Source: Myxococcales bacterium
GTDB lineage: Bacteria > Myxococcota_A > Polyangia > Fen-1088
Assembly (NCBI GenBank): GCA_003170035.1
Contig: PMZX01000348.1
Location: forward strand, 10,500-17,309
Length of the DNA stretch: 6,810 bases
Direction: 5' to 3'
The notes beneath the pieces were generated by a model, which was not told the DNA's origin, did not search any database, and saw nothing but the letters and a program-made list of their open reading frames with translations. A program made the position numbers and the translations under genes. Shown in pieces: positions 1-5,518 of the stretch. How positions within the stretch are numbered: the stretch's first letter is position 1; each line of letters opens with the position of its first letter.

Positions 1-307
1 CGCTCGGCCTCGCGCGATGGTCCGCCGCCGGCAAAGCCGGCGGGCTCCCCACGCGACGTCCGCCCTCGGCGGCCGGCGCTGGGCCCGACGCGGATGGAGC
101 TGCACTGGCATTGCTGGGCGCCGGGGCCGGCGCAGATGGAACAGCGGCCGGCGTTGGGCTGGGCTGCACCGCCGGTGCGTCTGTCGCGGCGGGTGCGCCA
201 GGCGATGCAGCCGGCGCAGCAGTGGCCTCAGGGGATGCCGCCGCTGCGGCCGGAGGGCCAGCGAGCGGCAGGGCCAGCAATCTCAGGATAAGAAGCGCGC
301 AGATCAC
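1..307 (-). CDS. N-terminus of a secreted Ala/Pro-rich protein (partial, runs off left edge)
   Basis: The minus strand is open from a GTG at 307-305 to the window edge, about 102 residues. The only in-frame stop upstream is TAA at 349-347. The first residues (M-I-C-A-L-L-I-L-R-L-L-A-L-P-L-A-G) form a hydrophobic export signal, with likely signal peptidase I sites among the following alanines near residues 20-23. About 55 residues of almost pure Ala/Pro/Ser/Gly follow, a typical flexible linker placing a downstream domain in the periplasm or at the cell surface. The composition then loosens around G-G-R-R-V-G-S-P. No functional domain lies inside the window, so I cannot name the protein. The start is uncertain: there is no clear Shine-Dalgarno close to the GTG and the n-region lacks positive charges. 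The plus-strand frames here are Arg-rich or Ala-rich shadows. The gene diverges from the lipoprotein at 418, with a palindrome between them. Confidence 0.6.
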   Translation of the reverse strand, partial: MICALLILRLLALPLAGPPAAAAASPEATAAPAASPGAPAATDAPAVQPSPTPAAVPSAPAPAPSNASAAPSASGPAPAAEGGRRVGSPPALPAADHRARPS

Positions 308-324
308 ACCGCGACCGGGGGAGG

Positions 325-345
325 TTGGTAAGAGCCTCTTACCAA
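325..345. promoter_or_regulatory. Perfect 21-bp palindrome, probable operator
   Basis: The arms TTGGTAAGAG (325-334) and CTCTTACCAA (336-345) are perfect reverse complements around the single base C335. The palindrome lies between two divergent genes, 18 bp upstream of the GTG at 307 and 72 bp upstream of the ATG at 418. An intrinsic terminator is unlikely: nothing is transcribed into it from an ending gene, and no T-run follows on either strand. The two-fold symmetry fits a homodimeric helix-turn-helix repressor or activator. I cannot assign a regulator family. Confidence 0.6.
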
Positions 346-358
346 GTTACGGGCCGGG

Positions 359-364
359 TTACCA
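359..364 (+). promoter_or_regulatory. Extra TTACCA half-site 20 bp from the palindrome
   Basis: TTACCA at 359-364 repeats the core of the right arm of the neighbouring palindrome (TTACCA at 339-344), on the same strand and 20 bp away. That is close to two turns of B-DNA, so a protein bound to both would sit on roughly the same face. Six bases recur easily by chance, so this is a weak call. Confidence 0.25.
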
Positions 365-417
365 TCGTTTTCTTTGGCCCGACTTTCCGCCGGCTGGAGT
401 ATAGTGCCGGGCATTCC

Positions 418-1143
418 ATGTCGCGTCTCCTCTCGTGGTTTCTCGTGCTGGCAGGCGCTTCCGGCTGCATAGGCGTCTCACAAACCCGTACTTCTGCCGG
501 CAAGCCAGGGCCAGCGGATTCCCAGACCTGCCGTCTGGGCACGCGTCCCGCTGACGATGGTCTGATTGACGACTTCGAGGACGAGAACACCCAGATGACG
601 GTGATCGCGGGCCGGGATGGTTACTGGTGGACCAAGCAGGACGGGAAAGGCTCGACCATCGGACCCGATCCCTTCATCCCCAGCGAAGGGGGCGCCGACG
701 GTTCGGGACTGGCGCTGCGTGCGATGGGCAAGACCACCGTCGGGGAGCCACAAGTCTGCTGGGGCGCGGGCTTCGGGGTGAACTTTCTCACCCGTCAGGA
801 TGCGGTCTACGACGCTTCGAAGTACGTGGGAATCTCGTTCAAGGCCAAGGTGGGCGACAAATCGACCCGCCAGATCCGCTTCGCCATCGGCGATGTGAAC
901 ACGCACCCGAATGCCGGGGTCTGCAAGGTCTGCTGGAATCACTTCAGCAAGGATCTGACCGTGACCAACCAGTGGAAGGAATACCGTGTTCTTTTCAGCG
1001 AGGTCCAGCAGCAAGCCGGCTGGGGTGATCCCCGTCCCGCGTCGCTGACACCCAGCAAGCTGATGTCCATCGACTGGTCCATCAGCGGCGGACAGGCCTA
1101 CGACTTGTGGGTCGACGACATCCAGTTCCTGGTCTGCAAGTAG
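418..1143 (+). CDS. Lipoprotein with CBM11/CIA30-like carbohydrate-binding domain
   Basis: This is a 241-residue lipoprotein. I chose ATG 418 because it opens directly on a lipoprotein signal: M-S-R, a hydrophobic core, then lipobox A-S-G-C with the lipidated Cys at residue 17. The longer in-frame opening from 325 would bury the signal and cross the palindrome. A short linker leads to one beta-sandwich domain (about 48-240). It opens with L-I-D-D-F-E-D (49-55), contains Y-D-A-S-K-Y-V-G-I-S-F-K-A-K (131-144), and closes with Y-D-L-W-V-D-D-I-Q-F (228-237). This start/end signature is typical of galactose-binding-like CBM11/CIA30 folds, where the acidic residues often hold calcium. Cys38, Cys114, Cys169, Cys172 and Cys240 could form disulfides. 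The likely role is glycan binding at the outer membrane; the ligand is unknown and no catalytic domain is attached. There is no good Shine-Dalgarno. The gene ends 4 bp from convergent nagZ. Confidence 0.82.
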   Translation: MSRLLSWFLVLAGASGCIGVSQTRTSAGKPGPADSQTCRLGTRPADDGLIDDFEDENTQMTVIAGRDGYWWTKQDGKGSTIGPDPFIPSEGGADGSGLALRAMGKTTVGEPQVCWGAGFGVNFLTRQDAVYDASKYVGISFKAKVGDKSTRQIRFAIGDVNTHPNAGVCKVCWNHFSKDLTVTNQWKEYRVLFSEVQQQAGWGDPRPASLTPSKLMSIDWSISGGQAYDLWVDDIQFLVCK

Positions 1144-1147
1144 GAAG

Positions 1148-2269
1148 CTAGCTGTCCGCCACCGGCGAGCCCGTGGCTGCGGTTGCGTCCACCCGCGGGA
1201 ACGACGCGGCCAGGGCGCGGTGCTCGGGCGTGCCCAGGCGAGCCAGCAGCTCTGCCTTGTCCGCCGGCATGCGCGGGTTCAGCAGGGCCTTGAATCGCAC
1301 CGTGCGCGCCGCACTCTCCTGCACGCGCGCGCGCACCTCGGGCTGACTCTCGGCTGCGCGCACCAGGGCCGCAAGGGCCGCCTCCTGCCGTTCCCGCGGC
1401 TCGCGCACCAGGAAATGGTCCACCCCTGCTAGCAGGCTTTGTATGACCAGTTCCTCGATGGGCCAGCGGTCGGCCACCGCACGCATGCCCAGATCGTCGC
1501 TCACCAGCAGACCAGCAAAGCCAAGATCCCCGCGCAAGATGCCGTGGGCAATCCGGCGCGACAGAGTGGCCGGCAGCCGCGCGTCCCAGGCCGGGTACAG
1601 CACATGCGCGGTCATGATCGCGGACAGGCCCGCAGCCACTGCCGCGGCAAAGGGCGCCAATTCCACGGCTCGCAAGCGGGGCTCTTGGTGAACCACCACG
1701 GGCAGGTCCAGATGCGAGTCGGTCTGCGTGTCGCCGTGACCGGGGAAATGCTTGCCGCAGCCGAGCACCCCGGCCGCGCGCAACCCACGCCAGAAGGCCA
1801 GCGCGTGCGTGTTCACAGCGGTGGGCGTCACGCCAAAGGCACGGTTGCCGATGACCGGATTCGCGGGATTGGTGTGCACGTCGAGCACCGGAGCGAAATT
1901 CCAGCCGATGCCCAGAGTGGCCAGTTCATCCCCCAGGGCGCGACCAACCGCCTCAGTGCGCGCGGGATCGCCGGCTGCGGCCACCGAGAACATGTCAGGC
2001 CACACGGTGAGTGGCTGGCGCAGCCTCTGCACCAATCCGCCCTCCTGGTCGACGGAGACGGCCAGCGGGAACCCGCCCGGGCTGACCCTTCGTAGCGTCC
2101 CCACCAGGTCGGCCACCTGCACAGGCTCGACAATATTCGGTCGGAACAGCATGATCCCGCCCACCTCAGAGCGCGCAATGCGGCCCAGCAATTCGGCCGG
2201 CGCTTGCGGCCCGTCGAAGCCGACGGACAAAAGCTGGCCGCACGAGGCGCGAAGACTGGCGGGGCTCAC
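1148..2269 (-). CDS. nagZ: Beta-N-acetylglucosaminidase NagZ (GH3)
   Basis: This cytoplasmic GH3 enzyme of 373 residues has no signal peptide. NagZ removes N-acetylglucosamine from GlcNAc-anhydroMurNAc(-peptide) fragments during peptidoglycan recycling. The (beta/alpha)8 barrel hallmarks appear in order: V-G-G-I-M-L-F (36-42); S-V-D-Q-E-G-G (72-78) with R82; I-G-N-R-A-F-G (140-146); K-H-F-P-G-H-G-D (173-180). Then comes D184-S-H186, the Asp-His pair that acts as acid/base in NagZ instead of the usual GH3 Glu. S-D-D-L-G-M (257-262) follows, with D258 the expected nucleophile. The catalytic set is complete. Oddities are Leu79 where E-G-G-R-V is usual, and a C-terminal tail of roughly 30 residues beyond typical bacterial NagZ. 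The start is GTG 2269; the upstream ATGs at 2280 and 2277 reach a stop after four and three codons. The Shine-Dalgarno is weak. Divergent from the barrel gene at 2345. Confidence 0.9.
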   Translation of the reverse strand: MSPASLRASCGQLLSVGFDGPQAPAELLGRIARSEVGGIMLFRPNIVEPVQVADLVGTLRRVSPGGFPLAVSVDQEGGLVQRLRQPLTVWPDMFSVAAAGDPARTEAVGRALGDELATLGIGWNFAPVLDVHTNPANPVIGNRAFGVTPTAVNTHALAFWRGLRAAGVLGCGKHFPGHGDTQTDSHLDLPVVVHQEPRLRAVELAPFAAAVAAGLSAIMTAHVLYPAWDARLPATLSRRIAHGILRGDLGFAGLLVSDDLGMRAVADRWPIEELVIQSLLAGVDHFLVREPRERQEAALAALVRAAESQPEVRARVQESAARTVRFKALLNPRMPADKAELLARLGTPEHRALAASFPRVDATAATGSPVADS

Positions 2270-2290
2270 CCGGCCATCATACCGAGAACC

Positions 2291-2306
2291 TTGGCCGACC
2301 GGCCAA
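2291..2306. promoter_or_regulatory. TTGGCC/GGCCAA inverted repeat over the -35 (possible operator)
   Basis: TTGGCC (2291-2296) and GGCCAA (2301-2306) are perfect 6-bp inverted arms separated by GACC. The left arm coincides with the proposed -35 hexamer of the barrel gene. A protein bound here would occlude RNA polymerase, so repression is the simplest reading. GC-rich 6-bp palindromes also arise by chance in this composition, so confidence is limited. Confidence 0.35.
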
Positions 2307-2320
2307 CCTGTTGTTATAAG
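2291..2320 (+). promoter_or_regulatory. Sigma70-like promoter for the barrel gene
   Basis: The -35 TTGGCC (2291-2296, 4 of 6 matches to TTGACA) and the -10 TATAAG (2315-2320, 5 of 6 to TATAAT) are separated by 18 bp. Transcription would start near 2327, giving a leader of about 18 nt. The core TTATAA (2314-2319) is palindromic and could also serve as part of a minus-strand -10 (TATAAC, 2318-2313) for nagZ, although no good minus-strand -35 is visible. Confidence 0.5.
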
Positions 2321-2332
2321 GTGCGCCTACCT

Positions 2333-2337
2333 AGGGA
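2333..2337 (+). promoter_or_regulatory. Ribosome binding site of the barrel gene (fixes ATG 2345)
   Basis: AGGGA lies 7 nt before ATG 2345. This spacing, together with the signal peptide that starts there, decides against the longer in-frame opening from 2204, which would overlap nagZ and run through the promoter. Confidence 0.55.
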
Positions 2338-2344
2338 CGTTGCG

Positions 2345-4312
2345 ATGACCAAGCTCAACCACATCCGGTTTGATTCCAAGACCAGGCGCTCTTGCCTGGC
2401 CTCTTCTCTTGTCTTCGCAACCCTTCTGGGCGGCGCAGGCGCTGCCTGGGCTCAGATGGGAGCCATGCCCGGAGGTATGTCTCCCGGCGGCATGGGGGCA
2501 CCACCGCCGCCAGGCGAACAGCACGACGAAGGCCCCGCCGAGGCCGAGCCCGAGGAGGAAGGCAAGGTGGCCGCCGAGGCCGGGGCCGAGTCGGGCTACG
2601 CCAACCAGCACCGGCGCCGGACCCAGGTCATCGAACTCGATGGCTACTTCCGCACGCGCCCTGAGCTGCTGCACAACTTCAATCTGGGCCTGGGCTATGG
2701 CGATCTGAGCGGCAATCCCCAGAATGGCTTTCCGCCCTTCCCCATGGCACTCGAGTGCGGCACCAGCACGACCGGCTGCTCGCAGAAGAACCTGGGCGAC
2801 ACCAACATGCGCCTGCGCCTCGAGCCCACCATCAACATTTCTGACCAGGTCCGCGTGGTGGCCCAGATCGACGTGTTCGACAACCTCATCTACGGCTCCA
2901 CGCCGGACTCGCTGGCCTCGGCGGCGCGCCCGGATCTGCGCACGAACCTGGCGCAGACGGGAATCTTGTCCAACTCACAGGTGACGCCCGAGTCCGGCCA
3001 GAACACCTATACCTCGGCCATCAGGCCCAAGCGGGCCTGGGGCGAGGTGGACGGCCAGCTCGGCTCGCTGCGCTTCGGCCGCATGCCCTGGCATTTTGGC
3101 CGCGGGATGTACTTCAATAAGGGTGACTGCCAGGACTGCGACGGCGGCACCACGGTGGATCGGCTCATGGCGCTCACGCAGGTCTACGGGCACCAACTCG
3201 CCCTGTCCTGGGATTTCGGTCCTTCCGGCTACGCCTGGGGCATGACCGATGCGGGCCGCGCTGACCCCAACGGCTCGCCGCTCGACCTGTCGCAAAACGA
3301 CGAGGTCGTCCAGTTCACCGCAGCCCTGACCATGAAGGACGATGACCGGCGTTTCCGCGAGCGCGCGCAGAGCGGCGAACTGGTGATCAACTACGGCGCG
3401 CAGCTCGTGTACCGGACCCAGAACAACGAAGTCTTCAAGCTCTCGGACACGGCCAAGCAGAACCAAACCAGCAATGGCACGATCTCAATTGCCGACCTGA
3501 ACAACGCCAGTGACATCACCAACGGCGCCGCTTCTCTGACCCAGCATATCGACGCCTGGCTACTGATCCCCAGCGTGTGGTTCAAGCTCGGCTGGAAAGC
3601 CCTCACGCTGGAATTTGAAGGCACTGCCCTGGCAGGGCGCATGGGGAACGCCGGGCCTCTGCGCCTGCAGGAATCGGTCAGCAGCGACAACCATCTCTCC
3701 ATCCTGCAACTGGGCTGGGTCTTGGCGGCTGATCTGAAGCTCTACAAGGACTCCCTCTTTATCGGGTTCGAAACCGGCGGCGCCACCGGCGACCAGGCCG
3801 AGACCGCGTGCAGCGATACCACCCGCGATACCATCACGTGCAGCGCGAACACCGTGAATCCCAGCCCCTACCTCAACTACCGCTGGAAGTTCGTGCCCCA
3901 ACCCATCGGGGACAGTGCTCTGCACAACTTCTACTTTTCACCCGAGTACCACGTCGACGAGATCTTCTTCCGTCGCATCATGGGTACCGTCACCAATGCC
4001 ATCTACGTCAAGCCTTCCATCGCGTACTGGCTGGACGTGACCGAGGGACGTCAGTTGGGGCTGTCCGGATCGGTCGTCTACAGCTTGGCGCCGGTTCCCG
4101 TGTCCACGCCCGGCAACTCCATGAGCTACGGCGTCGAGATGGATCTGAACCTTGGCTACCGCAATATCAGAGAGAACTTCTACGCCGGCCTGGTGTGGGG
4201 CGTGTTCTGGCCCTTCGGTGCGCTCAACCGTCCCGTCGAGATATTCCCAAGCGGCGCCGGAACCGCCACCGCGGCCCAGATCCTGCGCACCTTCGTCGGG
4301 ATCAAGTTCTAG
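2345..4312 (+). CDS. Outer-membrane beta-barrel protein, TIGR04551-like
   Basis: This is a 655-residue exported protein. The signal peptide has a basic n-region (K12, R14, R15), a hydrophobic core, and likely cleavage A-W-A36|Q37. A Met/Gly/Pro-rich stretch (37-56) and an acidic Glu/Ala stretch (57-82) follow. The barrel begins near V-I-E-L-D-G-Y-F-R-T-R (95-105). Alternating hydrophobic/polar strands with girdle aromatics run to the end, which is F-V-G-I-K-F, a C-terminal Phe beta-signal for BAM-dependent insertion. The motifs L-R-L-E-P-T, G-S-T-P-D and G-D-C-Q-D-C-D-G-G resemble an uncharacterised myxobacterial family I recall as TIGR04551; this is from memory. All six mature cysteines fall in close pairs: 138/145, 262/265 and 489/499. 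A porin-like role is plausible but the substrate is unknown. The gene has its own promoter and Shine-Dalgarno, is divergent from nagZ, and converges on the TPR gene. Confidence 0.8.
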   Translation: MTKLNHIRFDSKTRRSCLASSLVFATLLGGAGAAWAQMGAMPGGMSPGGMGAPPPPGEQHDEGPAEAEPEEEGKVAAEAGAESGYANQHRRRTQVIELDGYFRTRPELLHNFNLGLGYGDLSGNPQNGFPPFPMALECGTSTTGCSQKNLGDTNMRLRLEPTINISDQVRVVAQIDVFDNLIYGSTPDSLASAARPDLRTNLAQTGILSNSQVTPESGQNTYTSAIRPKRAWGEVDGQLGSLRFGRMPWHFGRGMYFNKGDCQDCDGGTTVDRLMALTQVYGHQLALSWDFGPSGYAWGMTDAGRADPNGSPLDLSQNDEVVQFTAALTMKDDDRRFRERAQSGELVINYGAQLVYRTQNNEVFKLSDTAKQNQTSNGTISIADLNNASDITNGAASLTQHIDAWLLIPSVWFKLGWKALTLEFEGTALAGRMGNAGPLRLQESVSSDNHLSILQLGWVLAADLKLYKDSLFIGFETGGATGDQAETACSDTTRDTITCSANTVNPSPYLNYRWKFVPQPIGDSALHNFYFSPEYHVDEIFFRRIMGTVTNAIYVKPSIAYWLDVTEGRQLGLSGSVVYSLAPVPVSTPGNSMSYGVEMDLNLGYRNIRENFYAGLVWGVFWPFGALNRPVEIFPSGAGTATAAQILRTFVGIKF

Positions 4313-4316
4313 CTGG

Positions 4317-4334
4317 CTGGTTCTCGCGAACCAG
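4317..4334 (+). terminator. Hairpin between convergent genes, likely terminator of the barrel gene
   Basis: CTGGTTC (4317-4323) and GAACCAG (4328-4334) form a perfect 7-bp stem around the tetraloop TCGC, starting 4 nt after the barrel stop codon. On the plus strand a pyrimidine-rich stretch (ATTTCTTCTT, 4341-4350) lies 6 nt downstream, an imperfect stand-in for a T-run. On the minus strand the sequence after the stem has no T-run, so it is less convincing for the TPR gene. Confidence 0.5.
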
Positions 4335-4338
4335 GTGA

Positions 4339-5202
4339 CTATTTCTTCTTCACCGCGCCTTCCAGCGACTTGATTCGCTCCTCGGCATCGCGCTGCGAGG
4401 CTGCGTCTAGGTGTTCGCTGGAAGCCAGGTACTTCTTGAAGGCGGTCAAGGCCTCGTCATAGCGCCGGTCCTGCGAATAGAGCAGACCAAGATCGTAGTA
4501 GCCACCCGCCAGCCCTGGATCGAGCGAGACCGCGGCCTCGTATTCCCGGATGGCCTCGTCGGTCTTCTTCTGTCTGCGATACGCCACCGCCAGATTGAGA
4601 TGGGTCTGCCCGTTCTTCGGGTCCAACTCGATCGCCTTATTCAGCGCCGCGATCGCCCCCTCCCGATCGTTGATCTTGACCAGCGCCACGCCCAGGTTGG
4701 CCCAGCCCAGCGGGTCGCCCGGTTTGATTTCGGTCGCCTTGCGCAGGTGCGGAATGGCTTTGGGATAGTCGCCAATCTGCCGCAAGGCTGCGCCCAGGCT
4801 GGTCTGGGCTTCGTAGTCGTTGGGTAAAAGGATCACTGCGTGTTGCAGCGCCGCGATGGCCTCGCTCCATCGCTTCTGCCGCCCATAGATCGCGCCCAGG
4901 TTGGCGTATGAATTCCCATCGGCGGGCTCGAGCTTGAGCGCCTTCTGCAGCGCCTGCGCCGCATTGTCGAGGTCTCCCTCGATGCGATACAGGGTTCCCA
5001 AGGTGAACCAGGCCGCCGCATAGTTCGGCCGCACCTGGATGGCCTGCTTGATCTCGGCTATCGCCTCTGCGGTCTTGCCCTGCCGCTTGAGCTGCAACCC
5101 CATGTTGTAGTGCGCGGCCGCGTCGTCCGCGCGAACCGCTCCCCCGGTCAGCAGCGCGGCCAGCAGGGCAGCAAGACTCAAAGTCACTCGTGTGCGTGTC
5201 AT
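4339..5202 (-). CDS. Periplasmic protein of seven tandem TPRs
   Basis: This 287-residue protein starts at ATG 5202, which opens on a signal peptide (M-T-R-T-R, then an Ala/Leu core) with likely cleavage A-V-R-A25|D26. Residues 29-266 are exactly seven 34-residue tetratricopeptide repeats with no insertion between them. The repeats carry the usual W/Y-x-x-L-G near positions 3-7, small residues near 20 and Pro at 31. A Lys-rich capping helix (267-287, ending V-K-K-K) closes the protein. The uninterrupted superhelix should be a protein-binding scaffold in the periplasm; it has no catalytic motif and the partner is unknown. The in-frame extension to 5433 is rejected because it crosses repeat-rich DNA and lacks protein character. 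No Shine-Dalgarno precedes the ATG. The TonB receptor lies upstream on the same strand, 316 bp away. A partner in outer-membrane traffic is possible but is only inference from position. Confidence 0.85.
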   Translation of the reverse strand: MTRTRVTLSLAALLAALLTGGAVRADDAAAHYNMGLQLKRQGKTAEAIAEIKQAIQVRPNYAAAWFTLGTLYRIEGDLDNAAQALQKALKLEPADGNSYANLGAIYGRQKRWSEAIAALQHAVILLPNDYEAQTSLGAALRQIGDYPKAIPHLRKATEIKPGDPLGWANLGVALVKINDREGAIAALNKAIELDPKNGQTHLNLAVAYRRQKKTDEAIREYEAAVSLDPGLAGGYYDLGLLYSQDRRYDEALTAFKKYLASSEHLDAASQRDAEERIKSLEGAVKKK

Positions 5203-5279
5203 GGGATAAGGATACACCCGCGCCAGGCAGACGAGGAACGCTTCGGAGCCGGTGCAGATCGCGGTGTCCCTTGGCCTCC

Positions 5280-5319
5280 GGCCGACAAGCCGGGCTGCTG
5301 GCAAGGAGGGCCGACAAGC
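5280..5319. repeat. Direct repeat pair GGCCGACAAGC
   Basis: GGCCGACAAGC occurs at 5280-5290 and again at 5309-5319, 29 bp start to start. The second copy sits within a small GGAGG (5305-5309) / CCTCC (5321-5325) inverted repeat. An exact 11-bp match within 40 bp is unlikely by chance alone. Its function is unknown. Confidence 0.45.
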
Positions 5320-5367
5320 GCCTCCACACCTGCCACCCCTGCCCGCGGCTGCGCCGCGCGCGTCGCC

Positions 5368-5401
5368 GGACCGGAGTGTACTGATGTACATGAGGACCGG
5401 A
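5368..5401. repeat. TGTAC/GTACA inverted repeat flanked by GGACCGGA direct repeats
   Basis: TGTAC (5377-5381) and GTACA (5386-5390) are inverted arms around TGAT, and the second half includes the palindrome ATGTACAT (5384-5391). The element is framed by exact 8-bp direct repeats GGACCGGA at 5368-5375 and 5394-5401. The layout could be a dimeric protein site or part of a dispersed intergenic repeat. A target-site duplication is also conceivable, but the enclosed 18 bp is far too short for an element. Confidence 0.4.
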
Positions 5402-5427
5402 AGCGGAGGCCCGACGCAGCCCGGGGC

Positions 5428-5455
5428 CCCCACGCGGTCAGCAGACCGCGTGGGG
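5428..5455. repeat. Perfect 12-bp stem-loop
   Basis: CCCCACGCGGTC (5428-5439) pairs perfectly with GACCGCGTGGGG (5444-5455) around the 4-nt loop AGCA. It lies 63 nt past the TonB receptor stop in the direction of transcription. No T-run follows on either strand, so a classical intrinsic terminator is unlikely. A 3' stabilising or processing structure, or part of a dispersed palindromic repeat, fits better. Confidence 0.6.
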
Positions 5456-5518
5456 TGGGTTCAGCGGCCCGGATCGTCGGCCGTCGTCACCTCCATGCGC
5501 AAGACGGCGCTTCTCTGA

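Larger units (their letters stand above)
5203..5518. other. 316-bp non-coding, structured intergenic region
   Basis: This gap separates the TonB receptor stop from the TPR start. Frames open here, but all give low-complexity Arg/Gly/Pro/Ala peptides without Shine-Dalgarno or domain character, so I call no gene. It contains, in order, a pair of GGCCGACAAGC direct repeats, a TGTAC/GTACA element flanked by GGACCGGA repeats, and a perfect 12-bp stem-loop. TATCCT on the minus strand (5214-5209) is a weak -10-like hexamer just before the TPR start, with no convincing -35. I see no tRNA-like fold or known riboswitch. Confidence 0.6.

Noticed and set aside
25..43. CCGCCGGC/GCCGGCGG hairpin as a repeat element
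   Set aside because: A perfect 8-bp stem of only G and C within Ala/Pro/Gly codons is expected by composition, and no second copy is seen in the window.
17..404. Plus-strand Arg-rich and Ala-rich ORFs at the left edge
   Set aside because: They are shadows of the minus-strand frame that encodes the signal peptide and Ala/Pro linker, and they show no Shine-Dalgarno or domain features.
325..417. TTG-initiated extension of the lipoprotein
   Set aside because: It would start inside the palindrome and push the lipoprotein signal to an internal position.
1158..1177. Imperfect hairpin (GCCACCGG with CCCGTGGC) just after the lipoprotein gene, as a terminator
   Set aside because: The 8-bp stem has one mismatch, no T-run follows, and it lies in the nagZ coding tail. 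GC-rich codons explain it.
1439..2095. Long plus-strand ORF (218 codons) antisense to nagZ
   Set aside because: The opposite strand carries all NagZ catalytic motifs. This frame is compositionally odd (His/Gln/Arg-rich) and is a GC-rich shadow.
2204..2344. In-frame extension of the barrel protein overlapping nagZ
   Set aside because: It overlaps nagZ antisense and runs through the -35/-10. ATG 2345 has AGGGA 7 nt upstream and opens on a signal peptide.
2975..3466. Minus-strand ORF (163 codons) inside the barrel gene
   Set aside because: It is antisense to continuous beta-barrel coding sequence, with no Shine-Dalgarno or recognisable domain.
5203..5433. In-frame N-terminal extension of the TPR protein up to 5433
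   Set aside because: It crosses the direct repeats and the GTAC element, has low-complexity Arg/Gly/Ala content, and would bury a clear signal peptide that begins at ATG 5202.
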